The notes under the pieces were generated by a model that was given only the letters and a program-made list of their open reading frames with translations, was not told the DNA's origin and made no database searches. From contig LLCB01000254.1 of the NCBI GenBank assembly GCA_001414345.1, positions 62,001 to 126,000 on the forward strand: a stretch of 64,000 nt of DNA. Direction: 5' to 3'. Made by a program: the position numbers and the translations under genes. This DNA comes from Hymenoscyphus infarciens. Taxonomy: Eukaryota > Ascomycota > Leotiomycetes > Helotiales > Helotiaceae. Numbering within the stretch: position 1 is the stretch's first letter; every line of letters starts with the position of its first letter. This document shows, piece by piece, positions 45,401 to 57,500 of the stretch.

Positions 45401-47142
45401 GCTCTCCCCCATCTATCTTTGGGAGAGTTTCCTGACTCTCACATGACAAGGCTGTTTAATCGATTGAGTGTATCGTCATCCCTCTCGTACAACCAGACTT
45501 GGACATCGATGAAATATATATGATATCCTAATATTTTGATATAAATGTTACTGGTGTATGTCACATGACAGCCCTCCTCCAATGATAACTCTCATTCTAT
45601 CTCTCAGCCACAAATCGTTGTGGCAGACGAGACATAGCTTCGAGATTTGCTGAGATGAGCGAGGTGCAGAGTGTAGTGCTCTAGCTTCATGGCATGCGTT
45701 TTGTAATTCATTGTTCGCAAAGCTCGAAATCCACCTTCCCCCCCCCCTTTGTTGGTATTTGAGAGCCTGAATTCCTGGTTTCGTCGGGCCTTCTGCGGTA
45801 TTTTTTGGAGGGAAGAGAATTTGGTCGAAGGAGCAGATTGAGGGCTATGAAGCCAGCAATAGCCGAGGATCCTCGGCGATTGTTTGAAGAATTCGAAGGA
45901 CCCCCTCCGATGGAGCGGCAATCTTGAAATAACAACCCAGGTGTTACTTCGTAGAAAAAGAAGAAATTCTGCCAATTTCTTCTTTCAAATATTGGTGACG
46001 GAGGAAGTGATGAGTTGCCGGAAAGATGAGAGCCCGCCATGGCCATTGGTTCCACATATAGTACTCCATGCTGGCTTTGGAACCCGGCATAAAGAATCGA
46101 TAATTTGGAGTTGGGTGCTGCTCGCGATGTGTTTCTTCATGATCATCCGGTCGAAGAGGTTATGGTTCCTCCTGCGCTGTACGCGGACGTCGGGAGTGAG
46201 ACTTCAATATTGATAAGGACTTTCGTGGAAATGTTTGAAATATATGCGAGTAAGATTGCAGTATCCTTGAAGTCGTTTCGAAAAGAAAAGATCGGTATTA
46301 TTGAGTCGAGATGGTCTTTATAGAACATTGTTCACCAGAAGACTTGCAGGTCTCAAGGTACTTATCTATATCCAGGAACGGACATCAGAAAGCAATGGTT
46401 CTTCTAGCATGTCCTTCTGTTCTCATAATCCTCAAGGCTTGGATGGTGAGGCTCTCCTGATGTTGAGAAGGAGACTGGACAAAAGCGACAAAAGGGGGAA
46501 CAAGCGAGGGGTAGGGGGTTAGTTCTCAACTAGAGTGTCAGGTGACGAGACACGACTCCACTTTCCCAGGTTATTACGAAGTATTGCTGGATATTGAAAA
46601 GGGGATGGATATTCTCACTGATTTTTTTTAGTAAGAATTCCTTTGATGGTGTCGTATAACTTGGTGGAAAAACTCAAATAGCTGACTAACTGTGGAGCAA
46701 AAATCAGTCTCCGCATGAAATTAAAGAAATACGGGAAATCTTCAAATAAATTCATTAGATGGTGATTGAAATGTTATAACAGAATTGAGGTTTTCGACTG
46801 ATTATGACCTAGACCACAACGGTAGCGCGAAGACGAGCATTTTTAGCGAATACTGCCTATTGTTCAAGTGATATGAAAACATACTTTGAAAACCCAAGTT
46901 TGGCAACGGTCGTGTACACTCTATCTTCCAATCGACAGACAATCGATTTCCCTGAAGGGAAGGACGAAAAACCCAAGTACTGAAGCACGGTTCTCCCACC
47001 GATGCTAGAAGAAAGACAGCAATCGAGAACTCTACCAAAGAGAATAATGACAGCACTACTGCCGGCTAGGTGAAAAGTTTTGTTACATTTTGTACAACTT
47101 AGCTACAAAAGACCGGTGACAATTGTCCAACCAGATCCGTAT
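42478..47142. other. gene-poor stretch
   Basis: About 4.7 kb without a supported gene. It includes the upstream region of the 386-residue ORF, a GCTA microsatellite at 43569-43590 and a C10 run near 45740. A coding-like 73-codon frame at 46105-46323 (+) (ELGAARDVFLHDHPVEEV) has no assigned family. Region 43640-45450 is GC-normal with many short, stop-broken frames on both strands; it could be an old gene or element remnant. Confidence 0.45.
43569..43590. repeat. GCTA tetranucleotide microsatellite
   Basis: Five consecutive GCTA units plus GC. The unit is nearly self-complementary (TAGC/GCTA), so the tract can form a hairpin. Confidence 0.95.
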
Positions 47143-48158
47143 CTATACATGTGCCCTAACCTTTGGGATCAAATCGCTTTGATGCTCCCTCAAAATCGAA
47201 TCCAACGCCGATTTCTCAATAATAACTCTCTTCAACGTTAACAGATCTTTGACATCCACCTCATATGCCACCTCTGCTCTCCCGTGTTTCCCAACTTGTT
47301 CCATGACCGTGAATAAATTCTCCCGGTAATCCTGGGTGATCAAAAGCGATCGACCATCGTTTTTGCCCCAGTGGTTGTGCTTGAGCATTTCTTCGGCATA
47401 CAGGGGCTTCAGTTTATTCTTGAGACCGCTTCTCAGAAGTTGCTCTGGGTATTCAAGATCCATTCCATCTTCACAAATAATCAATTCTCCCTTTTTATAT
47501 CGATAACTCAATGCCGTTCTCCACGCCAAATCGTACATCTTCCGTGGAAGCTCCGTCGAGAAATCTCTGGGGTGAGGACCGAAGGATTTTCCTCCTCCTC
47601 GCAACATTGGTGATTGTTTCGTACCGAGACGTGCGGAACCAGTTCCTTTCTGGGGACGGATCTTTCGGTGGGAACCGTGGACTGTGAAGCGGGTTTTACT
47701 GCTTGCGGTTCCTTGTCGCGCGCTGTCGCCTTCGAAGATTACGGCGCGGTGGAGAATATCGCGACGCATGGGGAGATTTAGGTATTTGCTGGAATATTCG
47801 TGGAAGTGTAGGGGTTCCATTGTGGGAAATTTGTAGATGGTTGCGAGGACCTTGGGCGCTGGTGGGTGTTAGTATGATGGCGGAGTCGTTTGGACTGGAA
47901 CTTACGGGTATAGACTGAGTCTGCACCCGCCACGTTCTTCACGATGGCATGGTCATATTGCTGGGTATAGCTCGATGGTAAAGAAGCCTCTGTAGCCATT
48001 GACCTGGTGAGACCTGGGGCAAGGCATTGCTAGAGGAAGTCAGCGCGCTGCAGGCAGAATTGAGTAGGAATACGGACTGTCAGAGGGTCTTTTGAAGCAG
48101 AATATAATCGCAGAGAGCCTAGGCCTTTGGACAGACCCTGCAGTCCTTTTGCTGCCAT
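47143..48158 (-). CDS. mitochondrial ribosomal protein uL4m
   Basis: Large-subunit mitoribosome protein of the bacterial L4 family (yeast Yml6), lining the exit tunnel. CDS is complement(join(47143..47858, 47906..48029, 48078..48158)), 306 residues. The start MAAKGLQGLSKGLGSLRLYS gives a classic mitochondrial presequence. Introns are 48 bp (GTCCGT donor, GCTGACTT branch, CTCTAG) and 47 bp (GTAAGT, CATACTAAC, CACCAG). The L4 core is clear: LPMRRDILHRAVIFEGDSAR, RPQKGTGSARLGTKQSP and GGGKSFGPHPRDFSTELPRK, including the conserved basic loop that contacts rRNA. The C-terminal half is less conserved. It is divergent from another mitoribosomal gene 197 bp away, suggesting shared control. Confidence 0.93.
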
Positions 48159-48355
48159 GTTGTTGGTGATGGGCGATTTGAATGAAGCTCGTCGTCGTTT
48201 TGCTGGAGCCCAAAAAGGGACCTGGACTTGGAGATGGCGGAGGCTCAGAAAAACCCCGAGCTCGGCAAGCTCCGTCCAAAATTATCCATGCTGGACTTGT
48301 AACCTCGACAAATTTCAGAGCAGCATAGCATCACGACAACCACTACAATTCAGCC
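48159..48355. promoter_or_regulatory. bidirectional promoter between uL4m and mL38 genes
   Basis: Only 197 bp separate the two start codons. Both genes encode mitochondrial large-subunit proteins, so a shared promoter is likely. No TATA box is evident in the spacer; no named factor site can be claimed. Confidence 0.6.
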
Positions 48356-49687
48356 ATGTCAGCAACTCAAAAGGCCGCCCGGCCACTGACGCGATGTCTA
48401 CAGCAATCCCAATCGGCGAGCTTGTCTGCGAGGGCAATTCGATCCTTCACGAGCTCAGCCCGGAGCAATGAAGAGGCTGCGGCGGTCGTCGAAACCACCA
48501 AGGTGCCCGACTCTTGGGATCCGAACACAGTCACGTCGAGAAGGGGAGAGAGGGCTTTGATGAGAGGGGGTGTTATGCCAATTGGCTCTAGACGTCGTCG
48601 AGCTGCGATAAAATCGTCCGATAATATTCCATTCGAACAACTCCCTTACCAGTGTTTCCAAGAAGCTCTCAAAGTTCTGCGAGCAGACAGGGACGAGAAA
48701 CTCGAGTTAATCCAGAAGGAAAGGTTACGGATATCAAATCTTCAAGCCCAGGATTCTTCAAAGATTAAGGGCGGAGAGGTGCAGAAGGAGACGAGGTTAG
48801 AGAGTATGAGGAGGCACTTGGAGTATTTAAAGATTCAAGCGGATATCAACGATCCACTAATCAAGAAGCGCTTTGAGGACGGAGAAGGTATTTCAGGGAA
48901 GATTCGGAATTGCCATTGAATGCTAACTTATCTCCCAGGGGACATGAACAAGCCCATCTACCGTTACATGGCCGACAAACAATGGCGCAAATACCAACGC
49001 CTCCTCATCGAACAGCGTATTGAACAACTCGCCATTGTCCCAGACGTCCTTGCCCATTTCGAACCCACAGCCGATGTCCGTCTAGCTTTCCGCCGAAGAC
49101 AGGTACAACACGGAGAATTCATTGACTCCCGAGTGAGTGAAGTGCCATTGCGATTGAAGGTCCAAGTCTTCGACAAAGGGGAGAGACTCGTCAGTATCGT
49201 GGTGATCGATTCAGATGTGCCAGATGCAGAGGAGGATAAATTCTCAGCACGCTGCCATTTCCTAGCAACCAATGTACCCTTGAACCCAACAATTCCAAGT
49301 ATCCCATTGTCCAAAATCGACGCGGAGAAAGTCGTCATTCCATGGCTTCCACCATTTGCGCAGAAGGGATCCCCATATCACCGCTACTCAGTTTTCGTCC
49401 TTCAACAAGAAGCAGGACAGCCACCACTCGACATAAAAGACCTCTCGAGAGAAGACTTCCGTCTTCGGTCGTTCAAGGATAAATACAAGGTTCAGCCAAT
49501 AGGCATGTCAGTGTTCAGAAGCATATGGGATGAGGGAACTGCGGGTGTAATGGGTAGAGCTGGAATCGAGGGCGCGGATGTTGAATTCAAGAGGAAGAAG
49601 GTCGTCGCGCTGAAGCCTAAACAGAAGGCTAGAGGATGGGAAGCTCGACATGCTAGTGCTAAGTATAGACAGATGTGGAGGAAGTAG
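48356..49687 (+). CDS. mitochondrial ribosomal protein mL38 (PEBP-fold), MRPL35-like
   Basis: Large-subunit mitoribosome protein with a phosphatidylethanolamine-binding-protein fold. CDS is join(48356..48887, 48939..49687), 426 residues. The first ~45 residues (MSATQKAARPLTRCLQQ...) are basic and Ser/Thr-rich, fitting a mitochondrial presequence. A helical region follows (YQCFQEALKVLRADRDEKLELIQ), then PIYRYMADKQWRKYQRLLIEQR. The PEBP-like domain runs from about 225 to 375 and includes LVSIVVIDSDVPDAEEDKF, HFLATNVPL and GSPYHRYSVFVLQQ. It ends in a basic tail (RHASAKYRQMWRK). The 51-bp intron (GTATTT, ATGCTAACTT, CCCAG) keeps phase. Family assignment rests on the PEBP core within a mitochondrial protein and the typical fungal MRPL35 layout. 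Confidence 0.9.
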
Positions 49688-50274
49688 ATGTACAGTATGT
49701 ACTGTGAGAGTGTATATTTTGTGTATAGAATATGTACGATGTATGATTGAGGGCAACTTTTGCTTGCTGTTGTAAAGTGGCATATCCATTTCTTTTTAGT
49801 GAATCTTGTCTTTCGAAATTTGTTGTACCATTTTTTCCCTCTTTCACCCCTAGCAGTATTTCTGCTTCCAGAAAGTTCACTACGATACATGGAAGTCTTT
49901 GTTCCACATGTATGGGTGCTGCAATTGCCAGGTTGTATTTTTTTGGTGCATAGGTTGAGTTATATTTCTTTATTCCTTAAGTAGTTGACATTTCGTCTCA
50001 TGATAGTTTAATCATCCCATGGCATTTATTCGCATCCTATCATTTCAATTTCGTCTCAAGTCGCCCTCGAGCTTCTTGGTCGAAATTTTAGTTAAGTACT
50101 TGGTCCTATAGACTTGTATAAATCCTAACTGACTTACTTCTGAATTTTCTTGAATAAGATAGCTGAGAGAGTAAAGTGGAATGTCACATCGATACCTTCA
50201 TGATATTTCAATGAAAAAACTCATTATTTGTTGTTCCGTTTCCTATGAAAAGAAGAAAACTAGTGTACTTCATA
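49688..50274. other. convergent intergenic spacer
   Basis: 587 bp between the 3' ends of the mL38 and HET-domain genes. AT-leaning, no supported feature. Confidence 0.7.
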
Positions 50275-52623
50275 TTATGTCAATTTCAAGGTCGCTTCTG
50301 TGGCAAGTTCAAATAGCCTTTCCCCATCCCTGATATCCAGCACTCCAATTCGTTTGTAACTCTGTTCCGGCATTTCTCCTGATTTGTATTCTTCTGCTTC
50401 CAACACGAGGGCACACGAGTACCTTACCTTTTCTTCTGCATCCCAATCATCTTCGACTATTTTTCCAACAAGTAAGCACAACACCGACGATGCAACCCCC
50501 GCAACATCAGAAGTGGCATCCAGATCCATTTCTGCGGTCGTGATTAAAACCTCCTCGTCAACATCTAGGTCAAAAACAACCGTAATATCCTTTGCGACAA
50601 TTGGATCTTGGGTTGAGGGAAACGCGCAGGCTGACACAACTCGCCCTCGTACCCAAATGACAGCATCTAGACCTACTGGCTTGATATCGGTGGCTGCGAC
50701 TGGCATATTCGTGGATACGTACGAAAAGTGTTCGTCGACTTTGAACGTTTCATTGTGGCAAGCCGGAAAATAAATACCAATACCTTCGCTCTCAAGTGTA
50801 AGTGACGCCCACGACCATCTTGGGATTTGTGGGCGAGGATGGCGTCTCGGACTGTCTTGCAACGTTGTTTCTATTCGCCTAGTCACATCCCATAAAAGTC
50901 CCCGTGCAAGGTCCCCAGACCATATGCCATCTAAATAATCGCTCTTTAGCTGGGCTTGGAAGACGGTGGCGACCCCGACGAGTGCGGGCAGTCTATCTGA
51001 TTCCCGTGAAAGCCGTAAACGCGAGTATTCCTCTACCGCAGTAAGCCAGGAATCGAAGCTCTTATTGTTGTCATTGACTGTTTTATCGAGAGAGTTCCTT
51101 CTGGATCGAGTAACGAGCTTATTGAGTCCGGTACATTCGCAGTAGAGGCTTGATTTGCATTCCATAATCATTTCTGAGGGATGAAAATGGACTGTGCGTG
51201 GAGCGAGGTGTCGTTCTTGAAAGACCCATGCTCTGGACAGGAGTGGTACCGATAATCTATCTGGAAGATCCGACCTTTGGATTTTGCCAGTGCTGTATCT
51301 ATGGTGTATTGGACTAGGTTGCAAGTGGATTAGTGTTCGCCTGAGTATTATCACATGGAGAAGTAGTTCTTGAGCTGAGTTATCAGTCCAAGAAGGTAAA
51401 TCTTCACAGCATGGAATAAATCGACCAAGAAGAAGCAGGTCTTACTCGAATGATGGGCGAGCAAAGATAGCAGGAGTAGTACTAGCTGCGTCTATATCAA
51501 CCCGGACTGGATTTACTCCCAAATTTCCCGAGATGTGCTTGATGCTTCGCGGAGAAAGACAACCACCCCGACTGTCGGAAGCCCCAGTGGCAGCGAGATT
51601 GATATATCCATTTGAGTATATAGTAGCCATGCGAACAGACTCACTAGTCCACTAAATGAAAATCAGTAACCGGTTATTTAGGGGTTGGTGGACTGTTGGC
51701 TCCCAACTCGCAGCCCAAGGTTAAGAAATCGGACAATCAAACAAGACAAGCAAACAATTTCTCCAATCCTTACATCGTTTCCATCGTCTTGAATGATACA
51801 CAACGAGTCGATCCAGATGAACCGGATGTTGAGACTCCGGACGATGCTAATCGCATCTTGAAACGTCTTCGGTAGCGCGCTCCATTGTATACACTTCTTT
51901 CGCTCGGCGATGGTTTCTTTCGTTGTCTTAATAAATTGGTCTTGTCCCCAACAGTGGCTTAATGTTGCATACTGCCAAACGTCGAAGTCTTTAGAATCAA
52001 CGAGAGCCACAGGATGGCATGCAGCTTCCCACTTCCCCACCTCAATCAATCTTCGCGGCAGGTCGAACAACTTTGGTCTTTCGGCTCTCGTCGCAACACA
52101 AGCTTGATGATGCTTTTGACAATCGTTAATCCATCCAAGAATGATGGCCGAGCACCTTGAAAGCGAAAGATCCGGAGGCACTTCTTTAGCACCTCCGAAA
52201 GCCGGCCGATTAGGGTCTCCTACAGGTATCTCAGCAGACGATCTCATCAACTGGGTCTTACAAACGAGATTACAAACCCGTTGCTGTGTAATACTGAATC
52301 CTCACGGGAGGATTCTCTTCGCAATCATCATCTGGCGTCTCAATTAATTCGATTTCCAGTGGACAGTCCTCTTGCAAGATAAATCGACCGCGCTGTGAAC
52401 TGGAGTCAAATGCGGGGGATATTGTCCGGCTCGAGCTTAGCAACTCCAAGCCAGACCAAATGGTGGAGCAGGTAAGACATCCCTCTTGAGCGGAGATCTT
52501 CAGCTGAATTACCACAAATTCCATAACATATTCCAAGCAGTTGTCTCTGCTGCCAACATTCCAACGATTGTTTTCTTCGGTGGACGGATCCAAATCCAAG
52601 CAGATGCTGCAAGGAGGCTGCAT
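50275..52623 (-). CDS. heterokaryon-incompatibility (HET) domain protein
   Basis: HET domains (TIR-related fold) act in fungal allorecognition cell death; many paralogues have unknown triggers. CDS is complement(join(50275..51313, 51446..51651, 51774..52219, 52278..52623)), 678 residues; all four exons are in phase. The start at 52623 (MQPPCSICLDLDPS) gives a Cys-rich N-terminus typical of the group; the frame extends 84 codons upstream without need. HET core blocks: WQYATLSHCWG (about 197), IRFIWIDSLCIIQDD (about 250), MATIYSNGYINLAATGASDS, and PLLSRAWVFQERHLAPRTVHF (about 355). C-terminal region has RWSWASL and a long less conserved tail. Introns carry GTTTGT, GTAAGG and GTAAGA donors with CTAAT or CTGAG-like branches. 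The frame looks intact and full length. Regulation unknown. Confidence 0.9.
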
Positions 52624-53076
52624 CGCGCCTTTCGTTTTCGCGACTTTTACCAGTCCTACCCCTTTCAGAAACACGCTCGGAAAAAAAGGGGCAATTTCAT
52701 CGGCGAAGTTCGTGGAAATAAGGAAATTTGGGTGCAAGTGTGGAAAGAGATGCTTCAAGGGAATAGTTCCCTTGGTGATACTTGAACAACTATTTCCTTT
52801 GCCTCGGAAATCTCTGTCGGGCAAAATCCGCCAGCCTTGGGCAGATATGCATCTTGAGGTTACGCATACTATCAAGTGACAGGTCTTCGGCTGAAGGCAG
52901 AAAGGAGGGCCATTTGGAGAATGAGGCTTTGAGGCTGCATATTTGTAACGTATAGCTACCCCTCACCCCTCACTTGAACACCAAACCCATCCCAACCATC
53001 TCCGTCGAATCTTTGAAAGAAAAAGAGAATGTCTTTGAACTGCTATGAAAATCCATCACACGTTCTGAGAACAAAG

Positions 53077-53541
53077 TCAAATATCCACCCTTTTGATATT
53101 CTTCCGAAACATTAGGTTTCGTTCGGAGAGAACTAATTTCCGAGCCTTATTGATTTTCCCGGTTGAATATTCTTCATGCGAGATATATTTGTTCGTTGCC
53201 CGTGGGTTTGTCTTCGTTGCATAGCGTACAGGTTCTTGTTTGGATGTTCGTTTTGCCATGCAAACAAGTTGCGGTATATTGAGTTTTTCCCCTTCGCTCT
53301 GCATATTTAAAACAGTCAGCTAACGTCCTCGCTAGAGTTCATTCGAGAGATGTACCTCCTACTTGGCTCTGAGCTTTGCCCTAGACCTAGTTTCACAAGT
53401 TGGGCAACTACTTTGTCGTGTGGTTGGCTTATATTCTCGATTTTTGCAAGTCCCGGGCTTCTTCTTCTGCACCGAACATTTATCCAACGCTTCAGTTGGA
53501 CAACCACACCCTTTCCATACTGTCACTATTGTCATGCACAT
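53077..53541 (-). CDS. small Cys-rich, Lys-rich protein (putative)
   Basis: Proposed CDS is complement(join(53077..53296, 53363..53541)), 132 residues. It starts MCMTIVTVWKGCGCP and has further CxxC-type pairs (C22, C32, SCPTC), a pattern seen in many small ascomycete proteins that begin MC and carry CGC and CPxC; possibly a zinc-binding fold. No signal peptide, so probably intracellular. The second exon is Lys/Arg-rich. The 66-bp intron has a GTAGGA donor, GCTGAC branch and a CAGAG acceptor chosen because it keeps the longer downstream frame open. It lies about 450 bp upstream of the HET gene on the same strand. Function unknown; the model is tentative. Confidence 0.42.
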
Positions 53542-54571
53542 CTTCGCACTTTTCTGGGAATTCAAAACTTCGGAAGGACAGGCTATTCAGGTTACTTTCT
53601 GTCTCTGCAGTTCTTGCTGCGAAAGGAGTACTTGAGCCTACCACCAGCGATGCTAGGTGGTCCAGGAGTGTTGTTATACGTACAACAATATTCTACTTGG
53701 AATTAGAAGATGCCTGACTGGTATTTCGAACATAAAGCAAATCAATCTCACCTCAATCGTTGATGGAGAAGGTAACTGCAGCCACGAAGCTCACAAACCC
53801 TCTTCCTTTGCCTATTGCCCAGCAGGTCGAAATGCAGCAACTTCTTGTCGCTTCCGTGGATCTTACGAGCAGTACTAGTTTTCGCTTTCCCCATGAAGCT
53901 TTTGTCAATACGTCTGTGGATGGTCTTCTTGTCGACTTTGGATGACTTGCTACGACCATTATTTTGGTCCTCCCAATTCCAATTGTGGGTACGCATCGTG
54001 GCAAACAGCAAAGTCACTAACTCCTGGACAACTGAGAGCCGAAGGAGTAAGAGAAGAACCTCAACGTTCATCTCGCCAACTTTGCTGGATTTTCTATTTT
54101 TCCTTGCGAGTAAATACTAAAATGTCACTGGGCTGGATTTTTACAATCTAGAAACTCTTATTCAAAGTCCTCATGGATGTTGTGTACATGAATTGCCGTT
54201 CAATTTTTCCATATGCTTGAAGCTGGGGTTCATTAGGAGTTACTCCTAGCCACTTCGGCTACTCCTAGAATTTTCCCCGTCCTACTCCTTCGTATAAGCT
54301 TTTCGCCCGGCTTGTCCTTCAAGGTTCCAAGTTCCAAGTTAAAGTTCTCAAAAACTGGCAAACAACATTTGCTCTCTTTTCTCAACCAAGAGTCCCAGTG
54401 ATCTGTTGTCGTCTTGTGGCAGTGAACCGACCTGCCTCTTGGCGTGGAATACACTGTCTTCAAGGCAGCGCAACAAATTTACAAATCTTCTACATATACG
54501 CTTCCTAGAACCCCAATTCTGAAAGAACGGTTTCAATTCTTTTGTATTTCTGGGTTTTCAGCCTTATCAGA
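53542..54571. other. intergenic, upstream of the zinc-finger kinase gene
   Basis: About 1 kb. Overlapping 80-107-codon frames at 53748-54071 on the minus strand and 54444 on the plus strand have no recognisable product. It contains the promoters of the two flanking genes. Confidence 0.5.
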
Positions 54572-57500
54572 ATGTCGCCGGGTGCAACCCACCCTTTCGT
54601 TCCTCCTCTGCCTCTTGGAGGCAGTGGCTTTGCGCCTCCATCAGCCTTGCAGCCCTCGGTGGTTCAAGATCACCGTGGGGTCGAAACCTCTATTCCGAGC
54701 CATGAACGTAGCTTCATTCAACAATTCTATAGTTGTCATAACTCTCATCAATCACCCTTCCCTCCCACTAACGCAGACTTCGCGCTCGCAGCGGGGGACG
54801 AGAGCCTCCAATCCCACCAACAGCTTTCCGAATCAGAGCGCATTTCCAGCTTCCAAGTACGAACTTCGTCATCTTTCCCGCCTGCCCAATTCCAACCTCT
54901 GCATTCAAATCAGAGTCAGCGACTGCCACAAAATTCTGCCATGCAACCTCAAACGATGGGAGAGTTGGACCAGTGGGGCTTTCAGTTGGATAGAGTACGT
55001 AACTTCCCAGCAATTCCAAATCGACAGAGGAGATCATTGAAAACGTAAAACCTACAAGCTATAAGTGTGTTTAAAGAGGTTATTGCTTTGCGATATTGAA
55101 ATAGAGTGGCGATTTAGTTCTCCACTCCATCTTTTCTGCTATTCGCACATATGCTAACCTGGGTGGAATCTGTTTTAGGATCGGGTGGATATAGAGAATA
55201 CCTCTGGCCCAAATCTATCTGCGAGCAACGAACCTCCGAGTAGCCATACGATAAGCTTAGATAGCTTTGATCCATCGATATCCTCTTCTAATGGAAGTTA
55301 CGAAGCTTCCAGTCGAACGTGTTTCTTGAGAAGACGAGATTCGCGGCATGATGAGGCTGTCAAGTATGTTTACCAGAAACTTACGAATACCGAGTTTGCA
55401 AAACTCAGCGATATAACGAGGGGGGGCTCATTATCGAGTTGGTTGTTTGACTTCTATCAAAAATGGGCACGACCATCAACACAAGCAAAGCAACCAACGA
55501 ATGATGTCCTGAGGGATACGGTGATAGAACGGGTCGATGTTATCGTAAGAAAGAGAAAGACACCGAGTAATGAGTGTCGTGATATCGTCAATGGCGTGGA
55601 TTTCTTGTACGGAGGTTTAGGTTGGGTTCCAAAAGAAGACAGGGACTCGGCAATTGGATCACCAGAATTGTCACAACCAAGAACTTCAACCAGACGCCGA
55701 CGAACACGTTCGAACGATAACTCGGTAAATCCCTCGAGGCCACCTAAAAAGCGTCGTGGATACCCGAACCCTACAGCACAACGTAACGGTTCACAAGATA
55801 CTAGTAGCGGGGCCTGTAACGATGGATCTCTCTCATCTGTTGAGCCTGCGAAGCCACGCCGCGAACCTTGCCAAGAATGCAAGGAATATTTCTCAGTGAA
55901 GAACTTGCCCAGACACCGAACCGAGACACACTACACAGAAGTCTTATTCTTCTGTCCCTTGATAAAAAACGGAAAGCAATGCCGCAATAAGTTCGTTCGA
56001 AAAGGTAATCTAATGACGCATATCGAAGCAGAGTGGAAATTGTCGAATGCAGAAGATTTGGAGGTGGAAGTCCGTGAAAAGATTAAGGAAGTAATTCCCA
56101 ATTTTTGCTTTCAGGTGCCGAAACGATATCCACAGGATTATCACAAAATCTGTCCACATTGCGGACCAAGCTATCCAGATAGCGAATTCCCCAATTGTCA
56201 GAAGAGCATCGAACATGAGGTCGATCACTACACTAGTGATGAGCCCATAGCTTTTTGGTTCGGGGGATATGATCATGAAGTCTACTCTCATCAAGACCTT
56301 GACAACTATTACCAGAAACAACGTTTATTCGACGCTGAACTGGCTGCATTTGCAACTACTTGGAAGGGCCTGAGCGGGCTGGATATTGATTACCTGATAA
56401 GACTTAATGGCTCTCATCGTGTCGAGAGGCTCTCTTTAGGTAACGGCACTGGGGATCCCGACAAAGACGATGATTATCAAGGCGGAAATTCTAGCCATGA
56501 TTACCCAGGTAGGCCCAATAGAGGACACGGAGGTGGAAGAGGAGGTGGAAGAGGAGGCGAAGGTGGAGGTGGAGGTGGAGGTGGAGGAAGTAGTTGGAAT
56601 GGTGACAATGGTGGAAACAGTGGTCGATATAACAACCCACCAAGCGGCAGTGGATATGCCAGCCACCAGAACAGATCACAAAACGCCAATGGGTTTAGGA
56701 GGCAGCTATATACTCCTTTTTCCGTGGATGGTAAGGAACTATGTTCATGCTACAAATCCGTCCGGGAGCTAGGAAGAGGTGGCTTTGGCGTTGTTGATGA
56801 GGTCAAATGCAGGCATACAGGTCAAAGATGGGCTCGCAAGTCGATACCACTCCGCTTTCGGATATCATCAAACGTTCAATCCGAGGTCTCTATAATGAGA
56901 ACCCTTAGCCACTCACATATCATAAGACTGGAAGGCTCCTATATCAACCGCTCACGAGTTTGCCTATTTATGTCGCCGGTTGCTGAGCGCGATCTCGCGA
57001 CCTTCTTAGGAGATCTCAGCCTAAGAAGGGAGAATTCGCAGCAAGATCCATCTCAACATGAGAGAAAGCAAATGAGGAAGTGGGTCACTTGTCTAACATC
57101 TGCAGTCGACTATTTACATGAGAAGGGAATCGTGCATGGGGACATAAAGCCAAAGAATGTCCTCATTGACTCCAGCGAAATTTTCCTCACGGATTTCGGA
57201 TTTTCGATCGATAAAAACCTCCCAGAGAAAACACCAATTTCAGCCCGGGGGTGGACACCAAAATACAGCCCACCAGAAGTAACAAAGTCTCCAACCACTC
57301 GGCAAACTGGTGGTTCTGCTGCTGATATTTTCTCTCTTGGGTGTGTCTATGCCGAGATGGCAACTGTTTATTCTGGACAGACCATAAAGGCTTTCGAGAG
57401 CTTTAGATCACTAGGAACAGGGGACACAGCATTCCGAAACAGTATCTTGAAAAATCATTTATGGCTTGATTCTCTTGTCGTGCCATCCGATACCGGTCCT

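Noticed and set aside
56436..56689. Ser/Thr-, His/Leu- and Pro-rich minus-strand frames
   Set aside because: Reverse readings of the Gly-rich linker of the zinc-finger kinase.
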